This document shows, one piece after another, positions 25,208 through 35,458 of a DNA stretch of 64,000 bases. How positions within the stretch are numbered: position 1 is the first letter of the stretch; each line of letters starts with the position of its first letter. Under the pieces are notes generated by a model. That model searched no databases, was not told the origin of the DNA, and was given only the letters and a program-made list of their open reading frames with translations. The position numbers were made by a program, and so were the translations under genes. This stretch comes from Terana coerulea (taxonomy: Eukaryota > Basidiomycota > Agaricomycetes > Polyporales > Phanerochaetaceae), in the NCBI GenBank assembly GCA_024811115.1, contig JAKOGH010000790.1:62001-126000 (forward strand), in the 5' to 3' direction.

Positions 25208-25918
25208 ACACACTGTGGAACCCAAGAGATAAATCCTGGGGATTTATTGTGTCAATATGTGGGAGTCTGAAACAAAATGGCCAGCATAAGTCATGTGAAT
25301 TGATTAAATATTCGATTTCAGGAGATATATAACTTAAATAAATGCGTAAATCTGCGCACCTAACTCTGTATCCTTTCTCAATAACTCACAGAGCTTTATT
25401 CTGACAGTAAATCCCTTGTATCTCTTGTAGCTTTTCTGTGGGTTTATAATAGGCACATTACTTATAAGCAACAAGATAAATTCGAAAAATACAAAACAAG
25501 TCATACATGTATCCAGCATGAAATAGACAGAGGTCTTCAGAATACATCCACAGGATTTATTGTGGCAATATATTCCACCTAACTCAGCGAGAGATATTGA
25601 GGACACATGGTTGACATAAGTAAGATAAAGAACACAAATATATTCATCATAAATCACGTACTGCATATCTTCAGGATAAATCCAGCAGGACTTCGGACAC
25701 TTAGAAACATAGATGTCTGCTGAATGAAATAGTTAGACATAGACTCATTCAATATGAGACTTTTGATTACTGACAATGAACTTACTAGTACACACATTTG
25801 GTATATTCAGATACAACTGCAAATCTAGTAAGGACTATCTTGAACTTTCAGCGTACATTGCACAATGGCGGCGTATTCGTAGAACTTCATATACCAGGTG
25901 CAACAAAGCATAAGTAGT

Positions 25919-26255
25919 GATAGGCAGGGGTTTGCAAACCCTCCGAGGGTTAAGAGTAAAAGTATGGAGGGTAAGGGTAAGGGTTGAAGAAAGTTAACCC
26001 TTGTCTGGCAGAGGTCTGCATGCAAATACCAGACATGTTGCTAGATAAAGCTGCAAGTGTTGTGAGTGCTTTCATATCAATCCAAGCTACTCAAATAGAA
26101 GGCTGACATTATAAGTGAATGAAAAAAGCACTCAAAGCACCATTTTCTGCCTATTTTGGCAAGGGTTTGAAGGTAACCCTCAACCCTTACCCTTCATAAG
26201 GGTAAGGGTTAGCCTTTAAGCATGGAGGGTTTACCCTTGCCAATCACTAAGCACG
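25919..26255. repeat. Central hairpin rich in AAGGGT/ACCCTT
   Basis: Imperfect inverted ends (GATAGGCAGGGGTTTGC on the left; the complement of the right reads GATTGGCAAGGGTAAAC) enclose runs such as GGGTAAGGGTAAGGGTT on both strands. It could be a small MITE nested at the centre of the larger foldback or part of it. Confidence 0.5.
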
Positions 26256-26944
26256 GGCTTGTGTTATACAAAACACGACACCGCTGGTAAGCACTTATAC
26301 ATTTACGCCCCTATAGAGACTCTGACTGACGATGCTAACGCTAGCCAACGTCAAAATAGCGCAATCTAGCCGAGGTCATTAACTTGGGCAGTGAAGTTTT
26401 ACGAATATACCGCCATTGTGCAAAGTATACAAAAGTTGATAGCTCTCACTAGATTTGCAATTGTATGTGAATCTACCAATGCGCATTATGTGTTTAGTGT
26501 CCATAGTCAAAAGGCTTATGTTGAATGCAACTAACTACTATCTTCCCGGCAGACATCTTTGTTTCTAAGTGTCTGAGGTCCTGCTGGATTTATCCTGGAG
26601 ATATGTGGTGTGTGATTTATGATGAATATATCTGTGTTCTTTATCTTACTTACGTCAACCATATGTCCTCAATATCTTTCACTGCATTAGGTGGAATATA
26701 TTGCCACAATAAATCCCGCAGACGTGATTTTGAAGACCTCTGCCTAGTTCATGCTGGATACATGTGCAACTTGTTTTTTTATTTATCTAGTTGATTTATC
26801 TTGTTGCCTACAAGTAATGTGCCCATTATAAATCCACAGAAAAGCTACAAGAGATATGAGGGATTTATTCTCAGAGTAAAGCTCTGTGGGTTATCGGAAA
26901 GGATATAGAGTTAGTCGGGTAGATTTACACATTCATTTAAGGGA

Positions 26945-27812
26945 TACTGTACATTAATGACCTGACAGGGGCCGGTTGTGACTGTGACATTTTAGCAACA
27001 ATCCGGATGAGCGGCCGGCAGGGTCAAAGGCCCGCGACACGCTTCCAGAGACCGGTGAGTGGGCCATCTAGAGCCAAATTGAAGGGCACGCCCGAGGACG
27101 AGGGCTAAACCTTCCAGAACAGGCTGACGTTGAAGACGGGCGAGGACGAGAGCGAAGCGGGGGGAATTCCAAGTGAGGGGTGCTAGACACTGGCGTTGAT
27201 TCGACGAGGGTGCGACCAGAGGCCATAGACTATAAAGACAACGCCAGTAAGCTAGTGTCAGGTACATGAGACGAATTGATAGGGAGAAATGAGAACGCGA
27301 GAGGGATAAAAGGAGGACGCGAGTGTCTGGTTGGAAATACAGAGCGCCCGAGACAAATGGGAAGGAACGGAGCCAGATAAGGAAATCGTAAGCAACCAGA
27401 ATGTCCGAAACACCGGACCGTGCTACAGAGACCGTGGAGTGTCTGTTGAGTATATACGAGTGCCCGTGTATATATCTAAAGTGCCCGTGAGTGTGCTAAA
27501 GTGCCCGTGAGTGTGCTAAAGTGTCCGTGTGTGTGCTAGAATGGCCGTGTAATGGTCAAACCGTTACACAAATTTGGTGTTTACTCGCCATTATTTGACT
27601 ATTAATGTTGCAGCATCCACCACAAATACCTCATTCAAGGGCGTCGAGTGGAAAAGAAAGCTCATTGCGCTGCAGGCCCGGAAATTTGGGAGTAAGGACT
27701 TACCTGTCACAAGCCGGCAGACCCCTCTGTGACCGGTGACAAAAACTCGGATAGCGGACAGGCGGGACCCCTTGTGACGTGTGACACCCTGTCAGGTCAT
27801 TAATGTACAGTA
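26945..27812. mobile_element. TIR element nested in the foldback right arm (868 bp)
   Basis: Perfect 26 bp inverted ends TACTGTACATTAATGACCTG(ACAGGG) lie at 26945-26970 and 27787-27812. The outer TA may be the target duplication, as in Tc1/mariner-like elements. The interior is far more GC-rich than its surroundings and has no transposase. Removing it rejoins GGGA and TATCTCCC, which then pairs with the left arm near 25320. Confidence 0.8.
27457..27550 (+). repeat. 20 bp tandem repeat, about 4.7 units
   Basis: Units of TAAAGTGCCCGTGAGTGTGC lie at 27477, 27497 and 27517, with diverged units on either side. The array sits inside the nested TIR element. Confidence 0.8.
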
Positions 27813-27835
27813 TATCTCCCAAAAAGGAATATCTA

Positions 27836-28322
27836 ATTACAGCTGTTTCGGGTTATAATGAGAAGCGCCTTTTTTTTCTCGCGCGCGAGGACCTTCCCAA
27901 AAAGGAATCTTCCGACTCTTGCCTTCCGACTGGACTGTGCGCATCTCGGGAACAGTGCTTGTAGTGAGTGTCAAAATGCTGGGAAGGTTCTCGGGCATAT
28001 GTACGCGTCATCCTTGTATAACCAGAACTGGCAAAAGCGTCAATCTGACGCGGCCAGAACCTGAGTTGTGTACAAGTAGGGCAAAATGTGCAATTGACTG
28101 GATTTGCAGCGAGCACGAGACTCATGTGCAGGGAAAATAAAATAAAATACATAACACATGCTCATAGAAGTCATATTTGTAGTATCAGCATGTTCCGGGC
28201 AATATTGAAGGGACGGCGCGTGCAGCAGGCTGCGGCAGGGAGTCGGAAGTTACCATTTTGGGAAGGTCCTCGCGCGCGAGAAAAAACCGGCGCTTCTCAT
28301 TATAACCCGAAACAGCTGTAAT
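27836..28322. mobile_element. MITE nested in the foldback right arm (487 bp)
   Basis: The inverted ends begin ATTACAGCTGTTTCGGG and stay complementary for about 85 bp, through TTATAATGAGAAGCGCC and CTCGCGCGCGAGGACC. There is no transposase. The foldback right arm resumes on both sides, so this is a second, independent insertion. I see no clear target duplication. Confidence 0.75.
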
Positions 28323-28413
28323 GCGCGTGACTTATGCTGGCCATTTTGTTTCAGACCACCACGTGTTTACACCATAAATCCCCGGGATTTATCTCTTGGG
28401 TTCCGCAGTGACA

Positions 28414-28693
28414 CTAAGTGCACTCCTCGAGCATTTTGTTCATCATGTGATCATCTTTCCATCCAGACACTGGCGAGGCTTCACAGTTACCTGTTTCTCG
28501 TGAGCCGCTTGATCAAGTAACTTCGCGAAAGATGTGGACAGTGGGAAACGTGTTCGTGCCAGTGCGCCGGCGTTTGCTTGGTAGACGCACACAACCTCTC
28601 TCCCTTGCTCACAGTCGACAACGCGTAGTTTCTCAAGGTCAGTCATCACTCGCTTGTGCTGGGGCTTGCACATGCTAAGCAAGTTCTTCTTAG
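28414..28693. other. Upstream region of the NLR gene
   Basis: Only about 280 bp separate the foldback element from the first NLR exon I can support. The promoter or an upstream exon may lie here or may have been displaced by the element. A pyrimidine-rich acceptor-like site (TTTTGTGACAG) just inside the exon at 28713 suggests that a further 5' exon exists. Confidence 0.35.
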
Positions 28694-31600
28694 ATGTGTT
28701 GCTTTTGTGACAGTGCTCATAACGATGAGCGTATTGATCAGGTGTTGTTGGGAGCTAAGGCCATTCTCGAAACGAGCAAGGATGCAATCGCCCTCGCACC
28801 TGTCCCAGGTCTAGGTGTTGCCGCAGGAGCATTGAGTTCAATTATTGGTCTGGTTCTGGTAAGTATCACCCAGAACTTTTGCACTCGTTGTATTTACAAC
28901 AAGGGGTAGAAAACTAGAGGCAACGACCGAACGCGAGGAGAACTTGCCAACGAGCTCGACGGCCTTGCTAAGATGATTAAGAAGGTATCTACCGACTCGG
29001 AATCTGTGACATGCAAGATGCAAGATAATGTCGAGCGGAATGAATTTACGACGCAATTCAACGCGTCCACAGATTCCAAAGAGCGAGTCAACAAACTAAT
29101 CAGGTACGTCCAACGTTGTTTCGGTTGACTTCAACCTCATACTTTCCACAACAGCGCCCTCGACGAGATCAAAAGAGAAATTGCCAAGCTGTCCGAACAA
29201 ACCTTGATCATTAGATGCCTGAATAGCTCTCGCGGCGCAGAAGCACTACAGGCCGTGAAGAACCAGATTAGAGCTGCCAAGGATGACTTTACGGTGCGTG
29301 TACGCCCACAGCTTGCAGGCTCGTATTCATGTCTTCCGTGTCCTTAGATAGCGAGTCAGATTATTACCGAAGCTCTTGTTAGGGCAATCGAACAACGTTT
29401 GGAGGTGAGCACTCGTATCAGCCACTTTCGTATTACCCTAACAATGTTCGACGCAGGACATCCGAACTAGGGCAGAAGTGGACAGTACGTTCTTCTACTT
29501 TTTGTCTCTTCGGCAGAGTTATTCTGACATTTCCTTTTGTTGAAAGACGACAAAGCAATCCTCCGCGAGCTTTTCACTGTATCAGCAAGTTACCGAGCAG
29601 ATACTATGTCAGAAAAATCGCGATATCTGGCAGGCACCCGCACAGACCTTCTCAAACAACTTGAGGGATGGGCCGAGGCAAAGGATCCGGACTTGGCATC
29701 CACCCCCGTATACATCCTCACTGGCGTCGCTGGTGCCGGTAAATCCACCATCGCACACGAGTTGGCCAAACGCCTCGAAGCGAAGGGTCTGTTGGGCGCC
29801 TCATTCTTCTTCCTTCGCGGCTCGGAACACCTGAGCACAACCCGCTATGTTGTTCCAACAATTGCGAGCCAACTGGCAGCACGTAGTGGCGTATTGCGTT
29901 CCCTTATCGCACAAGCAGCTCGCGACCACCTCAGCCTCGACAAACAACAAAATCTTGACAACCAGGTGCAGGACCTTCTCGTGGAGCCGTTGAAGAAGGT
30001 TCCTTCCGACCATCCTTCCTTGGTCATCATCATCGACGCTGTGGATGAGTGTGCCGAATCAGCTCAGGGTGATGTTGCACGCCTCCTGTATCTCCTTCTA
30101 AAGAGCGTTGATACTATCGCCACCTGTCTTCGTGTCTTCGTTACCTCTCGTCCTGAGCTTCGCATAGAACGGGCCCTCCACGCCGTTGATTTTCAACACA
30201 TCCCCGAGCCATTCAAGTTCAGGCTTCACGACATACCTCGTGGTGTCACCGATGAAGACATTTCGCTATATCTGAAGACTGAGCTTGACAGCTCTAGATA
30301 CAAGGAGGAGCTCAAGTCATATGACAATGCTCGTTCAGTGGACTTAGTCAAGGAGCTCACGAGGTTGGCAGAAGGCCTTTTTCACTGTAGAGTCCAAGCC
30401 GCGCTAATTTCGCCGGGAGGACTGTTGAATTTCCCGATTCACCAGGAAATCATGCTACATATGGTGAAACGAGTGTTCTTGGGAATTTCTCCCGCCGCCT
30501 GATGGTGGCGAAAGTTCCCCAGTCCACCATATTTTCCGGGCGAAATTCCCAGCGGGCGCTCCCCGAGATTCAAGCAGAAACTCCGCTAATTACGTAATCA
30601 CATCTCAGGGGACGAAGCTTGCGACGCGCGTCCCTCCCTCTTCCACTTCATCGACATCGCTTGACGTGCGCCCGTCCCATCATCCATGTCTATCTTCATC
30701 TCTCAACTAGCCCAACTGACTTCAGACAATCAATCTAGTGCTCTTGGTGTAGTAGGACGCTGGAGGTGAGTATCAAGATTGCTATGCACCACTTCTATGC
30801 TAATCAGCGTTCAAGTATGTAACCGGCTTATTCCGTGCTGGACGAAGACTGGTGCGTGTCGTGGATGTCTGACAGCTCAGTTATGAGCCCTGAGGGACAG
30901 TACACCTGAGGCATCTCGGAGGAGCTCTAAGAGGTCAATGGTACGTGGTGCATGAGTGTTGGTAGACTTTCGTACTAAACATTGTCGCTCCAAGCCGTCA
31001 TATGCTCGACCTTCTGGCAAGCGTCACAGGTGAGCATTCAAATACATGTTCTTGTCTGACATATTGTTTGTTCTGTAGACTCTCTACTTGTGTAGTCATC
31101 CGAGGGCATGCAGCTGAGCAGTGAGCTCGACATCCTCGTGCGCTATTGCGCCACACTACGGCCATCACCATACGTTGCTTTCATCTTGACAAGCTTATGT
31201 TTGACATAGAGCTCTCATGAATGCATGCCGTCATCCAAGGACATACAGCCAGCGCAGCAGGTATGTACCTGGATCTTATTGGTTATGCAATGTTCTTACC
31301 CTCTTGGATTAGCCTCTCACATTGTTTGTATTCATCACATCTTAGTGGTTGCCAGGTAGGAACTGGGGCATATCTTATTCAAACCTGTGGCATGTGAATT
31401 CCATTGATGGTTAGCCAGGTGTCCCGGAGGATGTTGTGTAGAGCACAGGGTGTATAGCAGTGTAAGCTGTGGATGCATGTAATGTAGTAGTCACCAGTAT
31501 ATTATGGATTTTCCTATTTTACGGGGCATTTCCAACCAAAATAAGTGTGCAATTGAGGTGATACAAGCGCAAAATCGACAGGAACAGTATGGCTACCATG

Positions 31601-34600
31601 CTTTCGGGCTAAAACCGCTTGTTTCTGCCCTGTAAATCGGTCTGGTGAAAGGTCCAATTTTTCCGCCAAATTTCATGCAAAGATTTTCACCCGTTTATCA
31701 GGGTGTAGACACCGGAAACCAGGCGACATTCATCGTCTAAGCACGGGAATTTCTCGGGTACCTTCCTGGCTAATTTCGCACGTCCTGAACACCACAGAGT
31801 TTATCTACGCATCGACCGCATGCGGCTTCATACTGGACCACGCCGACTATGCTGATGACGCCATTGGTAACCTCGAGCAGCTCTTATATCCAAACGGCGC
31901 CGCCACATCCGATACCGCTACGAGCGTGTTGGATAAGCTCTACCTATCCGTTCTTACCCAAGCCTTTCCTACCGAATATATCAACAAGAAGCGCAACGGT
32001 GGACAGGTCATCCGCAACATCTTGGGCAGCATCGCACTACTACAAGATTTTGTATCCCCGAATACACTCACGTCATTAGTCGGCACCTCAGCCGACGAAA
32101 TCAACACCATCTTATCGCGGCTCGCATCTGTTGTTATTCTGGTGTCTTCAAACGCGACATTCCGACCTATTCATGCTAGTTTTCCTCAGTTTCTCATTGA
32201 CGAAATGCGCTGTACAGATCGACGATTTTACGTCGAGCCATCTCATCATCATCGTCGACTTGCTACAGCTTGCCTCTCCATCCTGAGCGACATGGAGAAA
32301 GCTTCGAGCGGCGTTCAGCGCGAGCAGCTGCGACCCGAGTTCCAACCATCCCACATCCGATATGCCTGCCTCTACTGGGCGACCCATTTTATTGAGTCCC
32401 AGATTACGCGTTTGCTGCTTGATCGCCTGCATCAGTTCTTGACCACAAATCTTCTCCTGTGGTTTGAGGCTCTCAGCGTGATGAAGGAGCTTCAGATTGC
32501 TGCACCGTTATTGTTGCATGTTCTAGAATGGATTAAGGTGAGTAATGACCACAATTTGCGCTGAATTGCACTCTGATCACAAGTAGGCGCACCCTGACAT
32601 TGTGACGGCGTCAGAGGCAAATACACAAGTCTTAGTTCTGCTCAACGATGGATATCGATTCGTGCTCGAGTATTCGGTACCCATCAACGCGAGCCCTGAA
32701 CACATTTACTCTTCTGCTCTGGCTCAAATGCCTGCTTGTACGATGCAGGCATTGTATGCGTCACGCTGTGCAGATGAATTGCTAGCGGCGCCTCGGGTTT
32801 TCACCGAAGGAGACAACAAATGGGGGCCATGCCTTTATACAATCGAAGGTCACACGAAAGAGGTGTCGTCAGTGAAGTATTCACCCAATGGACGCTTCCT
32901 TGTTTCATGCTCTAAGGACCATACAATTCGCACATGGCAGGCCGACTCGGGAACATCTCTGAAGGTTATGTCAGTGGATTTAAAGAAATTTCCGCTAGTC
33001 CATATCAGTGCAGTGGATTTTTCTCCAGATTCGAGGAGTGGTCATATCCTCTCAACATCCTCTTCCGGCACCATCTGCATCTGGGACTTTGCTTCTGGTG
33101 TTCTTTTGCACAGGGTCCTTGCTAGAACTGGTGGCGCCATCGATTCTGCCGCGTACTCTGCGGATGGGCAAAGATTATCCTCGCAAGTAATGTACTAACT
33201 CGGGTCCCGAAAGACGATGTCAAATTTGAAAGGTGAGCAGAATCACGCTACACCTTACATAGTCCCAAATGTGACGCTGCACATAGCACGCTGCACATAG
33301 CAAACGGCAGAACTGGATTGCCAATCAACTCGTTCCAACTCCCTCCCTCTTCCGGCCAAGTGTCATTGGTTGGACTTTCTGCGAGCGATGACAACATTGT
33401 CTTCACTGCATCTGAAGATGGGAAAGTGCGAGGATGGGACATCAATACAGGCATAATCACGCATACCCTCGACAGCGTATACAGTGCAGGGTGGGGATGC
33501 ATGGCTGTTGCCCCATTCCACTCGGAAGGCAAGACGATCCCGGCAAGCCATATCATGGCGGAGAGCAGCCGACTGTACAATGTAGCCTTATGGGACATCG
33601 AATCTGGGACAAAGCGCTGCGATGGACTACACAGTGAATTTTCTGAAGACCACAGCTACGATATCAGTGCTCTGGCTTTCTCACCTAAAGGCGACATTCT
33701 TGCATCAGGGGGCTCCTTGTCTGGAGCGTCCGGGGCAACCATTTGCTTATGGGATGTTGAGTCTAGTCGGCAATTAGTTGTGCTCAAAGGCCACAGTGCC
33801 GCGATAAACTCCCTTTGTTTTTCGCCAGATGCACGCCAGCTTTCCTCCGCCTCGCAAGATCGCACGATTTGCGTATGGGATGTTGGCCACCTACGAGAGC
33901 GGAGATCGACAGAATACCGCACCGATGCCAACGCCATTGACTATCTTGTGTTCTCCGACAACGGGACACACATTGCCACCGGCGCACGCCTTGGAGGTAT
34001 TTCGGTTTGGGCGGCGGCAACCGGAAAACGACTGTGTTTCATGAAGGAAAGATGCGAGTCTACTCTCGCTTTCTCCCCGATTGCTGCAGGCTGGTTTCCG
34101 TGCACCAGTCGCGGAACGGCCACGTTCATATTTGGGACCTTGCCGGCGACAGCGTCGGCAAGCTTTGGAAGACGTTGGACCTCAGGCCGGAAGGGAGTGC
34201 GTCTATTATCGAGGGCGTCGATGACCTGGCATATTCACCAGACGGCCGGTGGATTGCTGCAGGAACGCATTCCGAGGGCCCCTCACGCGTAAACATCAGA
34301 ATATGGCAAGCTTACGACGGCAAACCGCACAGAGACATCACGGTTGCAGTGACTTTTCTCCGGAGCAACCTCGAGTTCTCACTCGATGGTGAGATGATAT
34401 CTATCCGCGATAACATTTCCAAAAGCTGGAAGGTCTGCGTCGTATCGCCAAGACGGGAGAGCCAGGTGAGGGAGGAGAATGGCGGTGTTGTTGAGCTAGG
34501 AGACCTTCAAAGGAACAGCTCGAAATGGGGTGCTGGCCCACCGGAAACTCGTTTTAGGGAGAAGGACGGCTGGATTACTTCCAAGAAGACGGAGAGGAAG

Positions 34601-34732
34601 GTATTCTGGTTGTCGGCCTCAAGGCGAACGCGAGAAATCTATGGGGCATCAGCATTTCACGGGGATTATTATGCTTCCGGCTCTGGCTCTGGTGCCGTTA
34701 CAATCCTGGACCTTTCGAAGGTTGTCGACTGA
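28694..34732 (+). pseudogene. NACHT-WD40 NLR (STAND NTPase), split by a transposon
   Basis: Nine coding segments fit: 28694-28858, 28910-29103, 29155-29293, 29348-29404, 29457-29484, 29547-30382, 31803-32537, 32587-33232, 33287-34732. The first five form a helical N-terminal region. The NACHT NTPase has a P-loop (GVAGAGKST near 29730) and Walker B (LVIIIDAVDE near 30020). A helical linker follows, then about seven WD40 repeats (33-34.7 kb; e.g. CSKDHTIRTW, ASQDRTICVWD, VNIRIW). Fungal NLRs of this architecture are cytosolic STAND switches linked to non-self recognition and cell death; the effector domain is not recognised here. A 1.42 kb element interrupts the frame at 30383. Two single-base gaps are also needed, near 33173 and in a C run near 34078. 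Without the insertion and with those two bases, the model sums exactly to 1415 residues. As it stands the protein would stop inside the element. Confidence 0.8.
30383..31799. mobile_element. CACTG-type element inserted in the NLR NACHT exon
   Basis: The left end is CACTGTAGAGTCC and the right end reads, in complement, CTCTGTGGTGTTC. Imperfect inverted similarity continues inward (GCGCTAATTTCGCCGGG versus GCGAAATTAGCCAGG). TTT flanks both sides (30380-30382 and 31800-31802), a 3 bp target duplication. Removing 30383-31802 joins LTRLAEGLF to IYASTAC without frame change. There is no transposase frame, so it is non-autonomous. It does not work as a simple intron: the possible GT-AG pairs at its edges give a stop or a frameshift. 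Confidence 0.8.
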
Positions 34733-35458
34733 TAACACACTTGACAGAGAAGTACTTGCCATGATGATTTTGCCGTCTCATGGAGTATACTACTGGCTAG
34801 GAATATTATGTACAAGCGCATCGTATTTGGTGTAAAGTGATGCTTGAGTTTCTCCTTAGCAAGGGCCAGGTCATCGGGAGACAAAGTTGGAGGAGGATAT
34901 GTCTTCATTTGAACCAAGCGAGGAACCTCTAAATGATAATACACCCTAAGACCTATCAGGCGGTTTCGGTAAGTACACAATGCATCCCCAAACAAAACAA
35001 GAAACAGAGCCGTGACTGAACCAAGCAAAGAAGAAAAGAGAAAACCAAGAGAAAGAAGACGGTGGTAGAGAGCATGGATGTGAGATGGTGAAAGGAGACT
35101 GCATGAGAGAGACGGCGAGAGAGCGAAGCGTGGTGTGAGAGTCCTGCTGGCGACAGCAGCGGGTATAGCGAGAGTATATGAGCGGGCGACGGTCTGTCCG
35201 ACAAAACAAGGCAAGAGCGATACAGCAGGGTGCAGGGCGAGGCATGGTGGGCGAGGCGGCTTTGGTGGGGCAGTGGCGAGGCGAGGGCGCGGGACGGTGT
35301 GGTGATGGTGGTAGATACAGCGGTGCGTGCGGGTCGTGGCGGCGGGGTCGTTGCGGGGACTTCGTGCGGGTCATGGCGACGGCGGGGCCAGGGTCATATT
35401 AGGCAATGAAGCTGGGCAGTCGCGCGGGCGTGAGAAGGCGGGACGGCGGTGCAGAGAG
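34733..35458. other. Convergent 3' region between NLR and G-alpha, strongly purine/pyrimidine skewed
   Basis: From about 35000 to 35140 the plus strand is almost all G and A (GAGAGA, GAAAGAAGA). On the minus strand this is a CT-rich tract that could be the G-alpha 3' UTR. The long minus-strand frames here are low-complexity artefacts. Confidence 0.4.

Larger units (their letters stand above)
25211..28410. mobile_element. Non-autonomous CACTA-like foldback element containing two nested insertions
   Basis: The ends are CACTGTGGAACCCAAGAG and, on the other strand, CACTGCGGAACCCAAGAG, flanked by ACA on both sides (25208-25210 and 28411-28413). CACTG ends and a 3 bp duplication are hallmarks of the CACTA/En-Spm group. 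The left arm (25211 to about 25895) is continuous. Its reverse complement on the right (about 26385-28410) is interrupted by insertions at 26945-27812 and 27836-28322, and joining the three right-arm pieces restores the pairing. The centre (about 25919-26255) holds a smaller hairpin rich in AAGGGT. No transposase is present. Confidence 0.8.

Noticed and set aside
30386..31797. Reading the NLR insertion as an ordinary intron
   Set aside because: The GT-AG pairs available at its edges give an immediate TAG or shift the frame, whereas the TTT duplication and CACTG-like ends explain it as an insertion.
34946..35374. Long minus-strand open frame with Ser/Leu/Pro-rich product downstream of G-alpha
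   Set aside because: It is the translation of a purine/pyrimidine-skewed tract, has no domain, and lies where a G-alpha 3' UTR is expected.
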